From positions 992,001 to 1,056,000 of the forward strand of contig CP121337.1 of assembly GCA_043554545.1 (NCBI GenBank): a stretch of 64,000 nucleotides of DNA. The letters run 5' to 3'. The notes beneath the pieces were generated by a model. It had not been told where the DNA came from and did no database searches. It worked only from the letters and a program-made list of their open reading frames with translations. The DNA comes from UBA7330 sp043554545 (GTDB lineage: Bacteria > Bacteroidota > Bacteroidia > Cytophagales > Cyclobacteriaceae). The stretch's first letter is position 1. Each line of letters begins with the position of its first letter. Shown piece after piece: positions 27,101 to 35,219 of the stretch. Made by a program: the position numbers and the translations under genes.

Positions 27101-27289
27101 TGGTTTATTCTGCCAAATACCACCATGGGCGTTAGTTTTATATGGAGGTCATTGGATAAGTTCTCACCAAGATATTCACCTAATCAAGCTGAAGAATTTG
27201 CAACATCTCCTATTATTAGCCCTGTTGGTTTTCCCAATGGAAGCGAATGGGAGTTTAGAACATATTTAAGCATCAACCTGGCCAACTAA
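24143..27289 (+). CDS. Clan-A glycosidase domain fused to a probable outer-membrane beta-barrel
   Basis: I start this 1,048-residue protein at MKKITLLSISLLINLFVFAQ, a clear signal peptide; an ATG four codons upstream (24131) is possible. Residues about 25-410 form a TIM-barrel glycoside hydrolase of clan A, resembling GH2-type and GH72 glucanosyltransferase domains: FMINGMNWDYFPIG, NMGVNTVRMYTG, LLGNENNYG (putative acid/base Glu) and MFTEFGADA (putative nucleophile). From about 430 to the end it changes to alternating aromatic/polar strands separated by turns (YQAEYTWNHEYFNLTGFYRT, then FKMAYGRELWWG), the signature of an outer-membrane barrel. There is no plug domain or TonB box. The protein could cut or remodel beta-glucan and let products through the outer membrane. 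It heads an operon that lacks SusC/SusD. The barrel call rests on pattern only. Confidence 0.7.
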   Translation: MKKITLLSISLLINLFVFAQEKVTIERSDDGFKLMIENEDFMINGMNWDYFPIGTNYSYSLWNQSEEIIEAALDAEMALLRNMGVNTVRMYTGVQPKWIKYIYENYGIYTMLNHSFGRYGLTIDGAWVAVTDYRDPKTQTLLMTEVNQMVRDYKDTPGLLLFLLGNENNYGLFWAGAETEDFPDDEAEKAFIGESRGRPMYKLMNDAVLSMKSIDSNHPMAICNGDLLFSNIIAEECKDVDILGINSYRGESFTDLFDRVNNELDMPVMFTEFGADAYNAKSESEDQRMQAYFMVENWKEIYANAAGFGKAGNSIGGFTFQFSDGWWKFGQTKNLDIHDNNASWANGGYYIDYEDGSNNMNEEWFGVCAKGATDPRGLYTLYPRAAYYALKEVHNVDLYQEDFTVETLQNHFDNIQLMDAVVKARGDKAALAGEKGGKLRLSELRADFSTYYTGGTLITTPKSPDPDNPVYPDQLGFDNMESFFVGFDANPADNIRAKVTFNVVGNVAQNPINEIFFENRGRPVPVVTTNGVVESQLSRLQVYQAEYTWNHEYFNLTGFYRTGHYHWGYEGDFFGLYQEANYGPNLDIYNGLAPNGLEIEGKKLLKGFKMAYGRELWWGANPAILLKYAHEIKGIKVTGVYHEDIQSAGEAVSSLFVPQPRTRRVTLHAKKTVGKFNVEAGAIWGGQPLVGREFQVSRPITTPEGPSYEVLTDEVKSTDTWGGKAKVTMQHGRFNWYGQAASMGLVAQGGADATQTLTGWRLKDSGSGNQNNVLTGFTYSFGKWQVAPNFLWQKPLVDPMPGDAPAPGRLRNILDDPFVVRGNRETTGGELLVTFDPTPGSWMYAWDSDRAEDADFAASLGFVYRHLPTSMDAAIIFPGTGRTPQAANGAPPALDLWEVNSRLVSKLNPNLGMIANLYGGNGQANGPNDRAIQRYGGDFRLIYKRFKVQSHLKVNDWGPFDYHRDFNLTYPLQTMIDISTSAGKQTWFILPNTTMGVSFIWRSLDKFSPRYSPNQAEEFATSPIISPVGFPNGSEWEFRTYLSINLAN

Positions 27290-27303
27290 TAATAAATATT
27301 ACA

Positions 27304-28716
27304 ATGAAAAAAATTCATTTTAACTCATCAATATCTGTTATAGTAGTCTTTAGTTGCTTTCTGATTACAGGTTGCGTAAGACCAATCCCTGAAGACCTTG
27401 AACCTGCAAAATTCCCTACTACCTCTGCTGTTTTTCTCGATGGCTTTAGTGGCGGACTTGAATACCGTCCTTTTGCTGGGTCAAAACTAGATGCATTTGC
27501 GGTTGATGATCAAGTATACTATGAAGGTACTGCATCTATGCGTTTTGATATTCCAAATTTTGGAGACCCTGATGGTGCTTTTTCTGGAGCCATATTTCCT
27601 GATTATGGAGGAAGAGATCTCACTGGATATGATGCGCTAACTTTTTATGCGAAAGCAACTAAAGGTTCTTTTATCAATGAAATTGGATTTGGGAATGACT
27701 TTGGAGAAAACAAGCACCTGGTTACTGTCAGAAACCTGAGTTTAAGTACTGCTTGGAAAAAATATATTATTCCAATTCCTGATCCTTCAAAACTTACAAA
27801 AGAGTTTGGGGCCTTTTGGTATGCAGAAGGTCCTGAGGATGGTGTTGGTTACTCCTTTTGGATTGATGAGCTTCAATTTGAGAATTTGGGTACAATAGCC
27901 CAGCCCAGACCAGTAATATTAGATGGAGAAGATGAAACAGAATCTTCATTTATAGGAATAGAGTTCCCTGTAACAGGGTTAAAACAAACTTTTAATTTGG
28001 CAGATGGGACGAACCAAACAATAGAAGCTGCTGCCGGATATTTTGAATTTAATTCTGAGGATGAAAATGTAGCTGCTATTGATGAAGACGGGGTTGTTTC
28101 AATTGTGGGCGATGGAACAACTACGATATCGGCAATACTTGGTGGAGTTCAAGCAGAGGGATCCTTAACAGTTGAGTCCTTAGGTGTGTTTGCAGCAGCA
28201 CCTACCCCAACACGCGATGCTGAGGATGTTGTGTCATTATTCAGTGATACGTACACCAATGTACCAACGGATTATTATAACGGGTTTTTTCTTGATGGCT
28301 TCCAAACTACTCTAGGTGGTACGGGACCAGGTGGTGCTGATATCACCATCAATGGAAATGGTATAATAAACTACACAAAGTTAAATTTTGTGGCTATTGG
28401 TACTTTTCTTGATGTTCCGACACTGGATCTATCCCAAATGACGCACTTACATGTGGATATTCAGGTTCAGGAAAAAGTTGATCCAGACGATTTCATTAGA
28501 ATGCTTATCATCAACAGTGTGGGAACGGTTGAAACATCAGGTTCATTTACCATCACTAGCAATATTTTAAAGGAAAATGAATGGGCAAGTATTGATATTC
28601 CTCTTGCTGATTTTGCCGGATTAACCAATAGAAATCAGGCTGGATTGTTATTCTTTATTTCAGATAATACCATATCAAATATTCTGGTAGATAATGTATA
28701 CTACTACAAAGAATAA
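27304..28716 (+). CDS. Modular glycan-binding lipoprotein (jelly roll, Ig-like, shared C-terminal module)
   Basis: This 470-residue lipoprotein has LITGC with Cys24. Residues about 40-200 look like a carbohydrate-binding jelly roll (YYEGTASMRFDIPNF...FWIDELQF), about 215-295 like a bacterial Ig-like (BIG2) domain, and about 300-470 a second binding module that opens APTPTRDAEDVVSLFSDTY. The same opening occurs in the lipoprotein encoded at 29576-31618, so both share this domain. No catalytic motif is seen. It is likely a surface beta-glucan-binding protein that holds substrate near the enzymes. It follows the glycosidase-barrel gene by 14 bp and precedes GH16 by 35 bp. Confidence 0.75.
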   Translation: MKKIHFNSSISVIVVFSCFLITGCVRPIPEDLEPAKFPTTSAVFLDGFSGGLEYRPFAGSKLDAFAVDDQVYYEGTASMRFDIPNFGDPDGAFSGAIFPDYGGRDLTGYDALTFYAKATKGSFINEIGFGNDFGENKHLVTVRNLSLSTAWKKYIIPIPDPSKLTKEFGAFWYAEGPEDGVGYSFWIDELQFENLGTIAQPRPVILDGEDETESSFIGIEFPVTGLKQTFNLADGTNQTIEAAAGYFEFNSEDENVAAIDEDGVVSIVGDGTTTISAILGGVQAEGSLTVESLGVFAAAPTPTRDAEDVVSLFSDTYTNVPTDYYNGFFLDGFQTTLGGTGPGGADITINGNGIINYTKLNFVAIGTFLDVPTLDLSQMTHLHVDIQVQEKVDPDDFIRMLIINSVGTVETSGSFTITSNILKENEWASIDIPLADFAGLTNRNQAGLLFFISDNTISNILVDNVYYYKE

Positions 28717-28751
28717 TCATTAAAAATGCTACAAACTAATACGACAACAAT

Positions 28752-29546
28752 ATGAGAATTATTGCAATTGGTTCCTTAATCATCTTTATAACATTTTCTG
28801 GGTGTGAAGATCCGGTACAGGTAGTAACCACCTTGGATGATCTCGTTCTGGGTGAGGAGTTTGATACGGAAGGAGTTCCAAATCCTGAGATTTGGGACTA
28901 CGATATTGGAACTGGCTCCAATGGCTGGGGGAATAATGAACTTCAATACTACACAGACCGGACTGAGAACGTAAAAGTACAGGGTGGAAGTCTAATCATT
29001 ACGGCAAGAGAGGAGTCATTCCAGGGATCAGGATATACCTCCGCTCGCCTACTAACAAAAGGAAAGTTTGAGCAGCAATACGGTCGGTTTGAAACCCGAA
29101 TGATATTGCCTTGGGGTCAGGGTATCTGGCCGGCTTTTTGGATGCTTGGCGCTGACATTGATGACAATGAATGGCCGGGGGCTGGAGAAATTGACATCAT
29201 GGAATATCGAGGTCAGGATCCTACGATCGTTTTAGGGAGTGTACATGGACCTGGTTATTCAGGAGGAGAAGCCATAACTAAAAGTTATGAACTTCAACAT
29301 GATCGCTTTGATACCGGGTTTCATGTATTTGGAATTGAATGGGGACCTAACTACATCAACTATTATGTTGATGATGTACTGTATAACCAGATCACACCAG
29401 AGGATGTGACTGGAGAATGGGTTTTTGACAAGCCATTTTATATTTTAATCAACCTCGCGGTCGGGGGCTCATTTGTGGGTTCACCCAACGCCGAAACTGA
29501 ATTTCCTCAGACTTTAATTGTCGATTATATACGAGTTTATCAATAA
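28752..29546 (+). CDS. GH16 endo-beta-1,3-glucanase (laminarinase) lipoprotein
   Basis: This 264-residue lipoprotein (TFSGC, Cys18) has a single GH16 domain. The active-site strand is GEIDIMEY with nucleophile Glu146, Asp148 and acid/base Glu151. WGNNELQYYT near residue 60 and WPAFWMLG before the active site are typical of the laminarinase group (GH16_3). It should cleave beta-1,3 or mixed beta-1,3/1,4 glucans outside the cell or in the periplasm into oligosaccharides for the other enzymes of the locus. Its length is a bare catalytic domain without binding modules, which are instead provided by the neighbouring lipoproteins. Confidence 0.92.
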   Translation: MRIIAIGSLIIFITFSGCEDPVQVVTTLDDLVLGEEFDTEGVPNPEIWDYDIGTGSNGWGNNELQYYTDRTENVKVQGGSLIITAREESFQGSGYTSARLLTKGKFEQQYGRFETRMILPWGQGIWPAFWMLGADIDDNEWPGAGEIDIMEYRGQDPTIVLGSVHGPGYSGGEAITKSYELQHDRFDTGFHVFGIEWGPNYINYYVDDVLYNQITPEDVTGEWVFDKPFYILINLAVGGSFVGSPNAETEFPQTLIVDYIRVYQ

Positions 29547-29575
29547 TGAATTTTATCAAATCTTAATAACTATTT

Positions 29576-31618
29576 ATGAAACAAATGATTAAAAATGTAG
29601 TGATGATTGCAATAGCAATCACAGCTATGACCCTGATAAGTTGTAATGAGGATGAAGATACCCCTGCGGTGGTAGCTTCATTCAATGCAGACATCGATCA
29701 GGCTACAGGAGAAGTAACGTTTACGAATACTTCAGAGAATGCAACAGTTTACGCATGGGATTTTGACGATGGTGAGGTATCCACACTTGAAAACCCTACA
29801 CACACATTTGATCCGGGAGTATACACAGTTACGCTTGTAGCTGCAAATGCTGATGGGGATGCTGATACGTTTTCTCAGGAGATAACAATCACTGACGCAA
29901 CGGCGCCTGTGATTACATTGCTTGGGGATTCGCCGTTTTGTTTAAGTGTGGGAGCTACATACACAGATCCAGGAGCAACTGCTGAGGATGGTGTAGATGG
30001 AGATGTTTCTTCCAGTATTGTTGTGGATGCAAGCGCTGTTGATTCCAGCACTCCAGGTACCTATGAAGTTACCTACAATGTAAGCGATGCTGAAGGGAAT
30101 GCCGCTGTTCAAGTGACCAGAGGTGTTGTGGTAAGTGCAGTATTCGACGTTGCAGGCAACCTGGTAACCAATGGTTCCTTCAGTGATGGAGCGACCGGTT
30201 GGGTAACCAACTATGGCGATAACGTCCCTGAAATTCGTACGGAAGGATGTAATGATTACTTTTTTGCGGAAGTTACCACTCCGGGTGATGCCTTTTTAGT
30301 TAATCTTACTCAGGTATTGGAAATCACCCAGGGCAATACTTATACCTTGTCTTTTGAGGCTTCTTCTGACAGGGCCAGAACGATTATCGCTGGAATTGGA
30401 TTAAATGAAGGGGAATTCCCATCTGCAAATAAAACAATTAATTTAACCGCAGAGCCGCAAATCTTTACTATTGAATGTTTATTTGCAGGCTCATTTGGTG
30501 GTGCAAATAGCCGTGTGTTTTTTGATATGAATGGTGATGCAGGTATTGTTGTTCTTGATAAGGTATCTCTTGTTGCAACAGATCCATGTGAAGCGCCTGC
30601 ACCGACAACTGCAGCTCCAACACCTACCAGAGATGCAGGAACCGTAATTTCTTTATTTAGTGACGCTTACACAGATGTTACAGTGGATACCTGGAGGACA
30701 GAATGGTCATCAGCTGTTTATGAAGAAATCATGGTTGAGGGTAATGCAGTTAAAAAATATGCAGCTATGGATTTTGTAGGTGTAGAAACGCAATCAGCTA
30801 AAGTTGATGCATCCAATATGACCCACATTCACGTAGATGTTTGGTCACCTGACTTTACTCAGTTTAGTTTAAAACTTGTGGACTTTGCTGCAACTGGTAA
30901 TTCAGAACATCAAGTAGATTATTTCAATCCGGTTAAAGAGGAATGGATAAGCTATGATATCCCATTGAGTAGTTTTACAGGCCTTGCAAACAAAGCGGAT
31001 ATTGCACAGTATATTTTTGTGGGTAGACCAATAGGTTTAAATACAATATACTTAGATAACATTTACTTCTACAATGATCCTGATGCAGGTGGTGGAGGAA
31101 CGCTAGGTTCTGAATTGACCATCAATGGAGATTTTGAGCAAGGTGATGTTACCGGCTGGACTTCCTTTGCAGCCGAAAATAACGGAACGTTTACTGTTAC
31201 TGATGTTCAGAAAAAAGACGGTACTTATTCTGGTTTGCTTAAAGCCGATGTAGATGGTGGTGCTGGTGGTGCCTCATTTCCACTTGTTAAGCAAGCCAAT
31301 ATCGGTATTGGTACAGTAACCGCAGGTGCTACAGTTACGGTTTCATTTGATTTATTTGGATCCTTAGCAGGAGCTGGAGGAGTGGTATTTGCTGAATTGT
31401 TTTCTGAATTGTCTGGTGAGGGAGTGTCTAAGACTGAAATTCTTGGTAGTGGCCCTGTATTTCCAAATGATACCTGGACCAATTATAGCTTTACTACAAC
31501 TCTTGGAGATGATGTCTCTGGTGGTATCACCCTTCAGTTAAAAGCTGATTGTGGTGCAAATGGTGGTTGTGTTGTTGAAGCATATTTTGACAATGTTTCT
31601 GTCAAGGTTGTTGAGTAA
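29576..31618 (+). CDS. Modular PKD/CBM glycan-binding lipoprotein
   Basis: This 680-residue lipoprotein (LISC, Cys23) is built from five modules: a PKD domain (about 30-105, YAWDFDDGEVSTLENPTHTF), an Ig-like DUF5011-type domain (about 108-190, GATYTDPGATAEDGVDGDVS), a CBM4/9-like jelly roll (about 193-335), the module shared with the 27304 protein (about 345-500, TPTRDAGTVISLFSDAY) and a final jelly roll (about 515-680). No catalytic residues are apparent. It is likely a long surface arm that binds laminarin-like glucan. A strong terminator follows the gene, so it may be the last gene of the most highly expressed segment of the operon. Confidence 0.75.
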   Translation: MKQMIKNVVMIAIAITAMTLISCNEDEDTPAVVASFNADIDQATGEVTFTNTSENATVYAWDFDDGEVSTLENPTHTFDPGVYTVTLVAANADGDADTFSQEITITDATAPVITLLGDSPFCLSVGATYTDPGATAEDGVDGDVSSSIVVDASAVDSSTPGTYEVTYNVSDAEGNAAVQVTRGVVVSAVFDVAGNLVTNGSFSDGATGWVTNYGDNVPEIRTEGCNDYFFAEVTTPGDAFLVNLTQVLEITQGNTYTLSFEASSDRARTIIAGIGLNEGEFPSANKTINLTAEPQIFTIECLFAGSFGGANSRVFFDMNGDAGIVVLDKVSLVATDPCEAPAPTTAAPTPTRDAGTVISLFSDAYTDVTVDTWRTEWSSAVYEEIMVEGNAVKKYAAMDFVGVETQSAKVDASNMTHIHVDVWSPDFTQFSLKLVDFAATGNSEHQVDYFNPVKEEWISYDIPLSSFTGLANKADIAQYIFVGRPIGLNTIYLDNIYFYNDPDAGGGGTLGSELTINGDFEQGDVTGWTSFAAENNGTFTVTDVQKKDGTYSGLLKADVDGGAGGASFPLVKQANIGIGTVTAGATVTVSFDLFGSLAGAGGVVFAELFSELSGEGVSKTEILGSGPVFPNDTWTNYSFTTTLGDDVSGGITLQLKADCGANGGCVVEAYFDNVSVKVVE

Positions 31619-31634
31619 ATAGATTTCTAACAGA

Positions 31635-31669
31635 ATTAAAAGGTCGAGTTGGTTACTCGGCCTTTTAAT
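31635..31669 (+). terminator. Rho-independent terminator inside the beta-glucan locus
   Basis: ATTAAAAGGTCGAGT and ACTCGGCCTTTTAAT form a 15-bp stem (one G-U), followed by TTTTTCC. It separates the surface-protein genes from the cytoplasmic phosphorylase and downstream enzymes, and may allow higher expression of the first part. Confidence 0.85.
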
Positions 31670-31771
31670 TTTTCCATTAAGAAAAGTTACTCCATAGGAA
31701 AAGGAGTACAACATATCAATTACTTCTACCACCTATAAAATTAATCCAGTAAGGATCTAATAAGTTAATAA

Positions 31772-34700
31772 ATGGCCATAGCTGAAAGTCAAGAAAGCAC
31801 CTTAGAAAATATTCAAATTGATGGAGAAGACTTTTATCGGATCTCAAATGTTGAGAAGATGCGTCCGTTCCTGATGAGTATCGTCAGCGACTCCAATCAT
31901 TGGATGTTCATTTCAAGTAATGGTGGATTAACAGCTGGAAGGAAAGATTCCGAACACGCATTATTCCCCTACTATACTGACGATAAACTCACTGAATCCT
32001 ATGATATAACTGGAAGCAAATCTATTTTTCAAGTTGATGTCAAAGGTGAAACTAAAATTTGGGAACCATTTGCTGAGCATCATAATGGTCTTTATGACCT
32101 AAAAAGAAATTTATATAAGAATTTATACGGAAATAAAATCCTTTTCGAGGAAGTCAACAATAATCTAGGATTGACCTTCAGATATCAATGGAGTTCCAGC
32201 AACACTTATGGGTTTGTTAAGAAGAGTGTACTTGAAAACAATACAGAATCTGAAATCAAGGTCAGGCTTCTGGATGGGATTCAAAACATCATGCCTCATG
32301 GTGTTCCTTCAGATCTGCAAAACAGCAGAAGTAATCTGGTGGATGCATACAAAAGAAATGAGCTCAAGGATGATGCCGGTATAGGTATTTATGCTTTGAG
32401 TTCCGTCATTATTGACCGTGCAGAGCCAAGTGAAGCACTAAAGGCCAACATCGCATGGTCTACGGGCTTAAAAAATCCGACCTGTTTAATTTCATCGTTG
32501 CAGGTTGATTCCTTCAGAAGAGGTCAGCACCTGACTCAGGAAAAAGAGATAAAAGCCAATAAAGGTGCCTATTTTGTATCAGCGCCAATAACTCTACCAG
32601 CGGGTGGACAAAATAGTTGGATGATTATTGCGGATGTAAGCAAGAGTGTGTCAAATATTGAGGGTCTTTCTAAGCATATAATGGCTGATCATACCATTTC
32701 CAGTTCGATCGCCAAAGACATTGAAATTGGCAGTAAAAAGCTGATACAGTTGGTTTCTGCTTCTGATGGATTTCAGTGCACAGCAGATAGTAGACGAAAT
32801 GCACGACACTACTCCAATACCCTGTTTAATATCATGCGGGGAGGGATTTTTGATCATAATTATGAGATTGAGAGGTGGGACTTTGAAGATTACCTGCAGA
32901 ATGCCAATCCAAATACACTTGCCAGAAATAAGAAATCAATTGAACAGTTGCCTGAGGTATTTGATTTACAAACCTTAAGAAGCTTAACTCATCAAAACGA
33001 TGATAAAGATTTTGTAAGGTTATCTCTTGAATATATGCCATTGAAGTTCAGCCGTCGACATGGAGACCCCAGTCGACCCTGGAATAAGTTTTCCATAAAT
33101 ACCAGGAGTGAATTGGATGGTTCCAAAATACTCGACTATGAGGGAAACTGGAGGGATATCTTTCAGAACTGGGAGGCATTGGCACACGCTTATCCTGAAT
33201 TTATTGATAACATGATTCTTAAGTTTTTAAATGCCAGCACCTTTGATGGATACAATCCTTACCGTATCACCAAAGATGGCTTTGACTGGGAAATCATTGA
33301 GGCCCATGATCCATGGTCGTACATCGGATATTGGGGTGACCACCAAGTGATTTATTTGCTGAAATTTCTGGAATTCATACAGGATCACTTTCCTAATCGA
33401 TTGTCTGGTTATTATCACAAAGAGGTATTTGTCTATGCCAATGTGCCATATAAAATCAAAGGGTATGAAGAAATTCTAGAGAACCCGAAGGATACCATCA
33501 TTTTTGATTACAAACTCAATGAACAAATTGGTGAATTAAAAGAGCAGAAGGGGTCTGATGGAACACTTATTCACGGGGATAAAGGAGTCTATTATGTCAA
33601 CTTCATAGAGAAAATATTAGCGCTTACCCTGGCAAAAATCTCGAATTTTATTCCTGAAGGAGGTATATGGATGAACACGCAACGTCCTGAGTGGAATGAC
33701 GCAAACAATGCATTAGTTGGGAATGGGGTTTCTATGGTTACATTAAGCTATCTCAGACGTTTTCTCTCTTTCTTTAGCAGGCACCTTCAATCTATTACTG
33801 AAGTACGGGAGTTTCAAATATCTGAGGAGCTTAAGGAATTTTTTGTGGGGGTAAAAGCAGGACTTGAAGAAAATCAAGACATCTTATCAACTAAAGTTTC
33901 AAATAAGCAAAGGAAAAAAGTCCTTGATGCAATAGGGACTGCGGGAAGTATCTACAGGGATCAGATTTACGCTAAATCCTTTTCGGGTAAAAAAGTAACA
34001 ATTAGTCAAGCTGAATTATTAGCATTTTTTGACATCAGCATATCCTATATGGAGCATTCTATTGATGCCAATAAGCGTCAGGACAATATGTATCATGCAT
34101 ATAATCTGATGTCAGTGGAAAGTGAGGAAGAGATTTCCATCAGTCACTTGGATGAGATGCTGGAAGGTCAAGTCGCGGTGCTTAGTTCAGGTCAGCTTTC
34201 GGCAAAAGAATGTCTTGAACTCTTAGATGCATTGAAGGAAAGCAAACTTTTCAGAAAAGATCAATACAGCTATCTACTCTATCCAGATAAGGAGTTGCCC
34301 CGGTTTTTGGATAAAAATATAATACCTAAAGATAAAGTTGATTCCTCATCATTGCTAAAGCAATTATCAGCAGATGATAATCCTCAAATTGTTGAACGTG
34401 ATATAAATGGCGTATATCATTTCAATGGTAATTTTAAAAATGCCAGTGATCTCAAAGAGACGCTTCAAGCACTATCTGCTGAAGGATACAAAGAGTTAGT
34501 AGAAAAGGACCGTTCCTTAATTCTTCAGATTTTTGAAAGTGTTTTTAATCACAAGGCATTTACAGGAAGATCTCAGACATTTTATGGGTATGAGGGACTT
34601 GGTTCAATTTACTGGCACATGGTTTCTAAATTGCTCCTGGCGGTAGAAGAATGCTGTTTGTGGGCTGTTGAGGAGGGAGAACCAGATGAGATCATTGGAA

Positions 34701-35212
34701 AGTTAATGGAACACTATTACGAAATCAATGAAGGAATAGGGGTTCATAAATCTCCTGCTCTTTATGGAGCATTTCCAATAGATCCTTATTCTCATACACC
34801 TGCGAGTAAGGGTGTACAGCAGCCGGGCATGACTGGCCAGGTTAAAGAAGATATCCTTAGCAGGTTAGGAGAGTTGGGAGTATCCGTTAGTAACGGTGTC
34901 TTACACTTTAATCCTTGTCTTTTAAGGAGAGATGAATTTCTAAAGGATAAGTGCACATTCAATTATATTGATGTAAACCAGTTATCAAATTCAATGATCC
35001 TAGAAAAAGACACTCTGGCATTTACTTACTGCCAGGTTCCGGTTCTTTATGCCATCAGTGAAGTTGATGGAATTGAAGTGCATTTAAATAATGGGAGTTT
35101 TACCTCGTTTGATTCTTTTCTATTAGATGATGAAACCAGTCAAAGCATATTTAGCAGGACAGGTGAAATAGATCATATCAAGGTAAGTATCACGAAAACA
35201 ATTTTGAATTAA
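31772..35212 (+). CDS. Cytoplasmic beta-glucan phosphorylase-like enzyme (GH94/GH149/GH161 type)
   Basis: This 1,146-residue protein has no signal peptide and so acts in the cytoplasm. The N-terminal part (MRPFLMSIVSDSNHWMFISS, then GGLTAGRKDSEHALFPYYTD) is the beta-sandwich of inverting disaccharide and oligosaccharide phosphorylases. The catalytic (alpha/alpha)6 part includes EAHDPWSYIGYWGDHQVIY and NTQRPEWNDANNALVGNG, where Asp643 is the likely general acid. GH94 enzymes are about 800 residues; the extra length fits GH149 or GH161, whose characterised members phosphorolyse beta-1,3-gluco-oligosaccharides. With laminarinase and GH17 neighbours, the probable reaction is beta-1,3-oligoglucan + phosphate to glucose-1-phosphate. 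The family number needs a profile search. Confidence 0.8.
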   Translation: MAIAESQESTLENIQIDGEDFYRISNVEKMRPFLMSIVSDSNHWMFISSNGGLTAGRKDSEHALFPYYTDDKLTESYDITGSKSIFQVDVKGETKIWEPFAEHHNGLYDLKRNLYKNLYGNKILFEEVNNNLGLTFRYQWSSSNTYGFVKKSVLENNTESEIKVRLLDGIQNIMPHGVPSDLQNSRSNLVDAYKRNELKDDAGIGIYALSSVIIDRAEPSEALKANIAWSTGLKNPTCLISSLQVDSFRRGQHLTQEKEIKANKGAYFVSAPITLPAGGQNSWMIIADVSKSVSNIEGLSKHIMADHTISSSIAKDIEIGSKKLIQLVSASDGFQCTADSRRNARHYSNTLFNIMRGGIFDHNYEIERWDFEDYLQNANPNTLARNKKSIEQLPEVFDLQTLRSLTHQNDDKDFVRLSLEYMPLKFSRRHGDPSRPWNKFSINTRSELDGSKILDYEGNWRDIFQNWEALAHAYPEFIDNMILKFLNASTFDGYNPYRITKDGFDWEIIEAHDPWSYIGYWGDHQVIYLLKFLEFIQDHFPNRLSGYYHKEVFVYANVPYKIKGYEEILENPKDTIIFDYKLNEQIGELKEQKGSDGTLIHGDKGVYYVNFIEKILALTLAKISNFIPEGGIWMNTQRPEWNDANNALVGNGVSMVTLSYLRRFLSFFSRHLQSITEVREFQISEELKEFFVGVKAGLEENQDILSTKVSNKQRKKVLDAIGTAGSIYRDQIYAKSFSGKKVTISQAELLAFFDISISYMEHSIDANKRQDNMYHAYNLMSVESEEEISISHLDEMLEGQVAVLSSGQLSAKECLELLDALKESKLFRKDQYSYLLYPDKELPRFLDKNIIPKDKVDSSSLLKQLSADDNPQIVERDINGVYHFNGNFKNASDLKETLQALSAEGYKELVEKDRSLILQIFESVFNHKAFTGRSQTFYGYEGLGSIYWHMVSKLLLAVEECCLWAVEEGEPDEIIGKLMEHYYEINEGIGVHKSPALYGAFPIDPYSHTPASKGVQQPGMTGQVKEDILSRLGELGVSVSNGVLHFNPCLLRRDEFLKDKCTFNYIDVNQLSNSMILEKDTLAFTYCQVPVLYAISEVDGIEVHLNNGSFTSFDSFLLDDETSQSIFSRTGEIDHIKVSITKTILN

Positions 35213-35219
35213 TAAAGAG

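Noticed and set aside
24143..27289. SusC-type TonB-dependent receptor
   Set aside because: No plug domain, TonB box or carboxypeptidase-like N-terminus; the N-terminal domain is a glycosidase instead.
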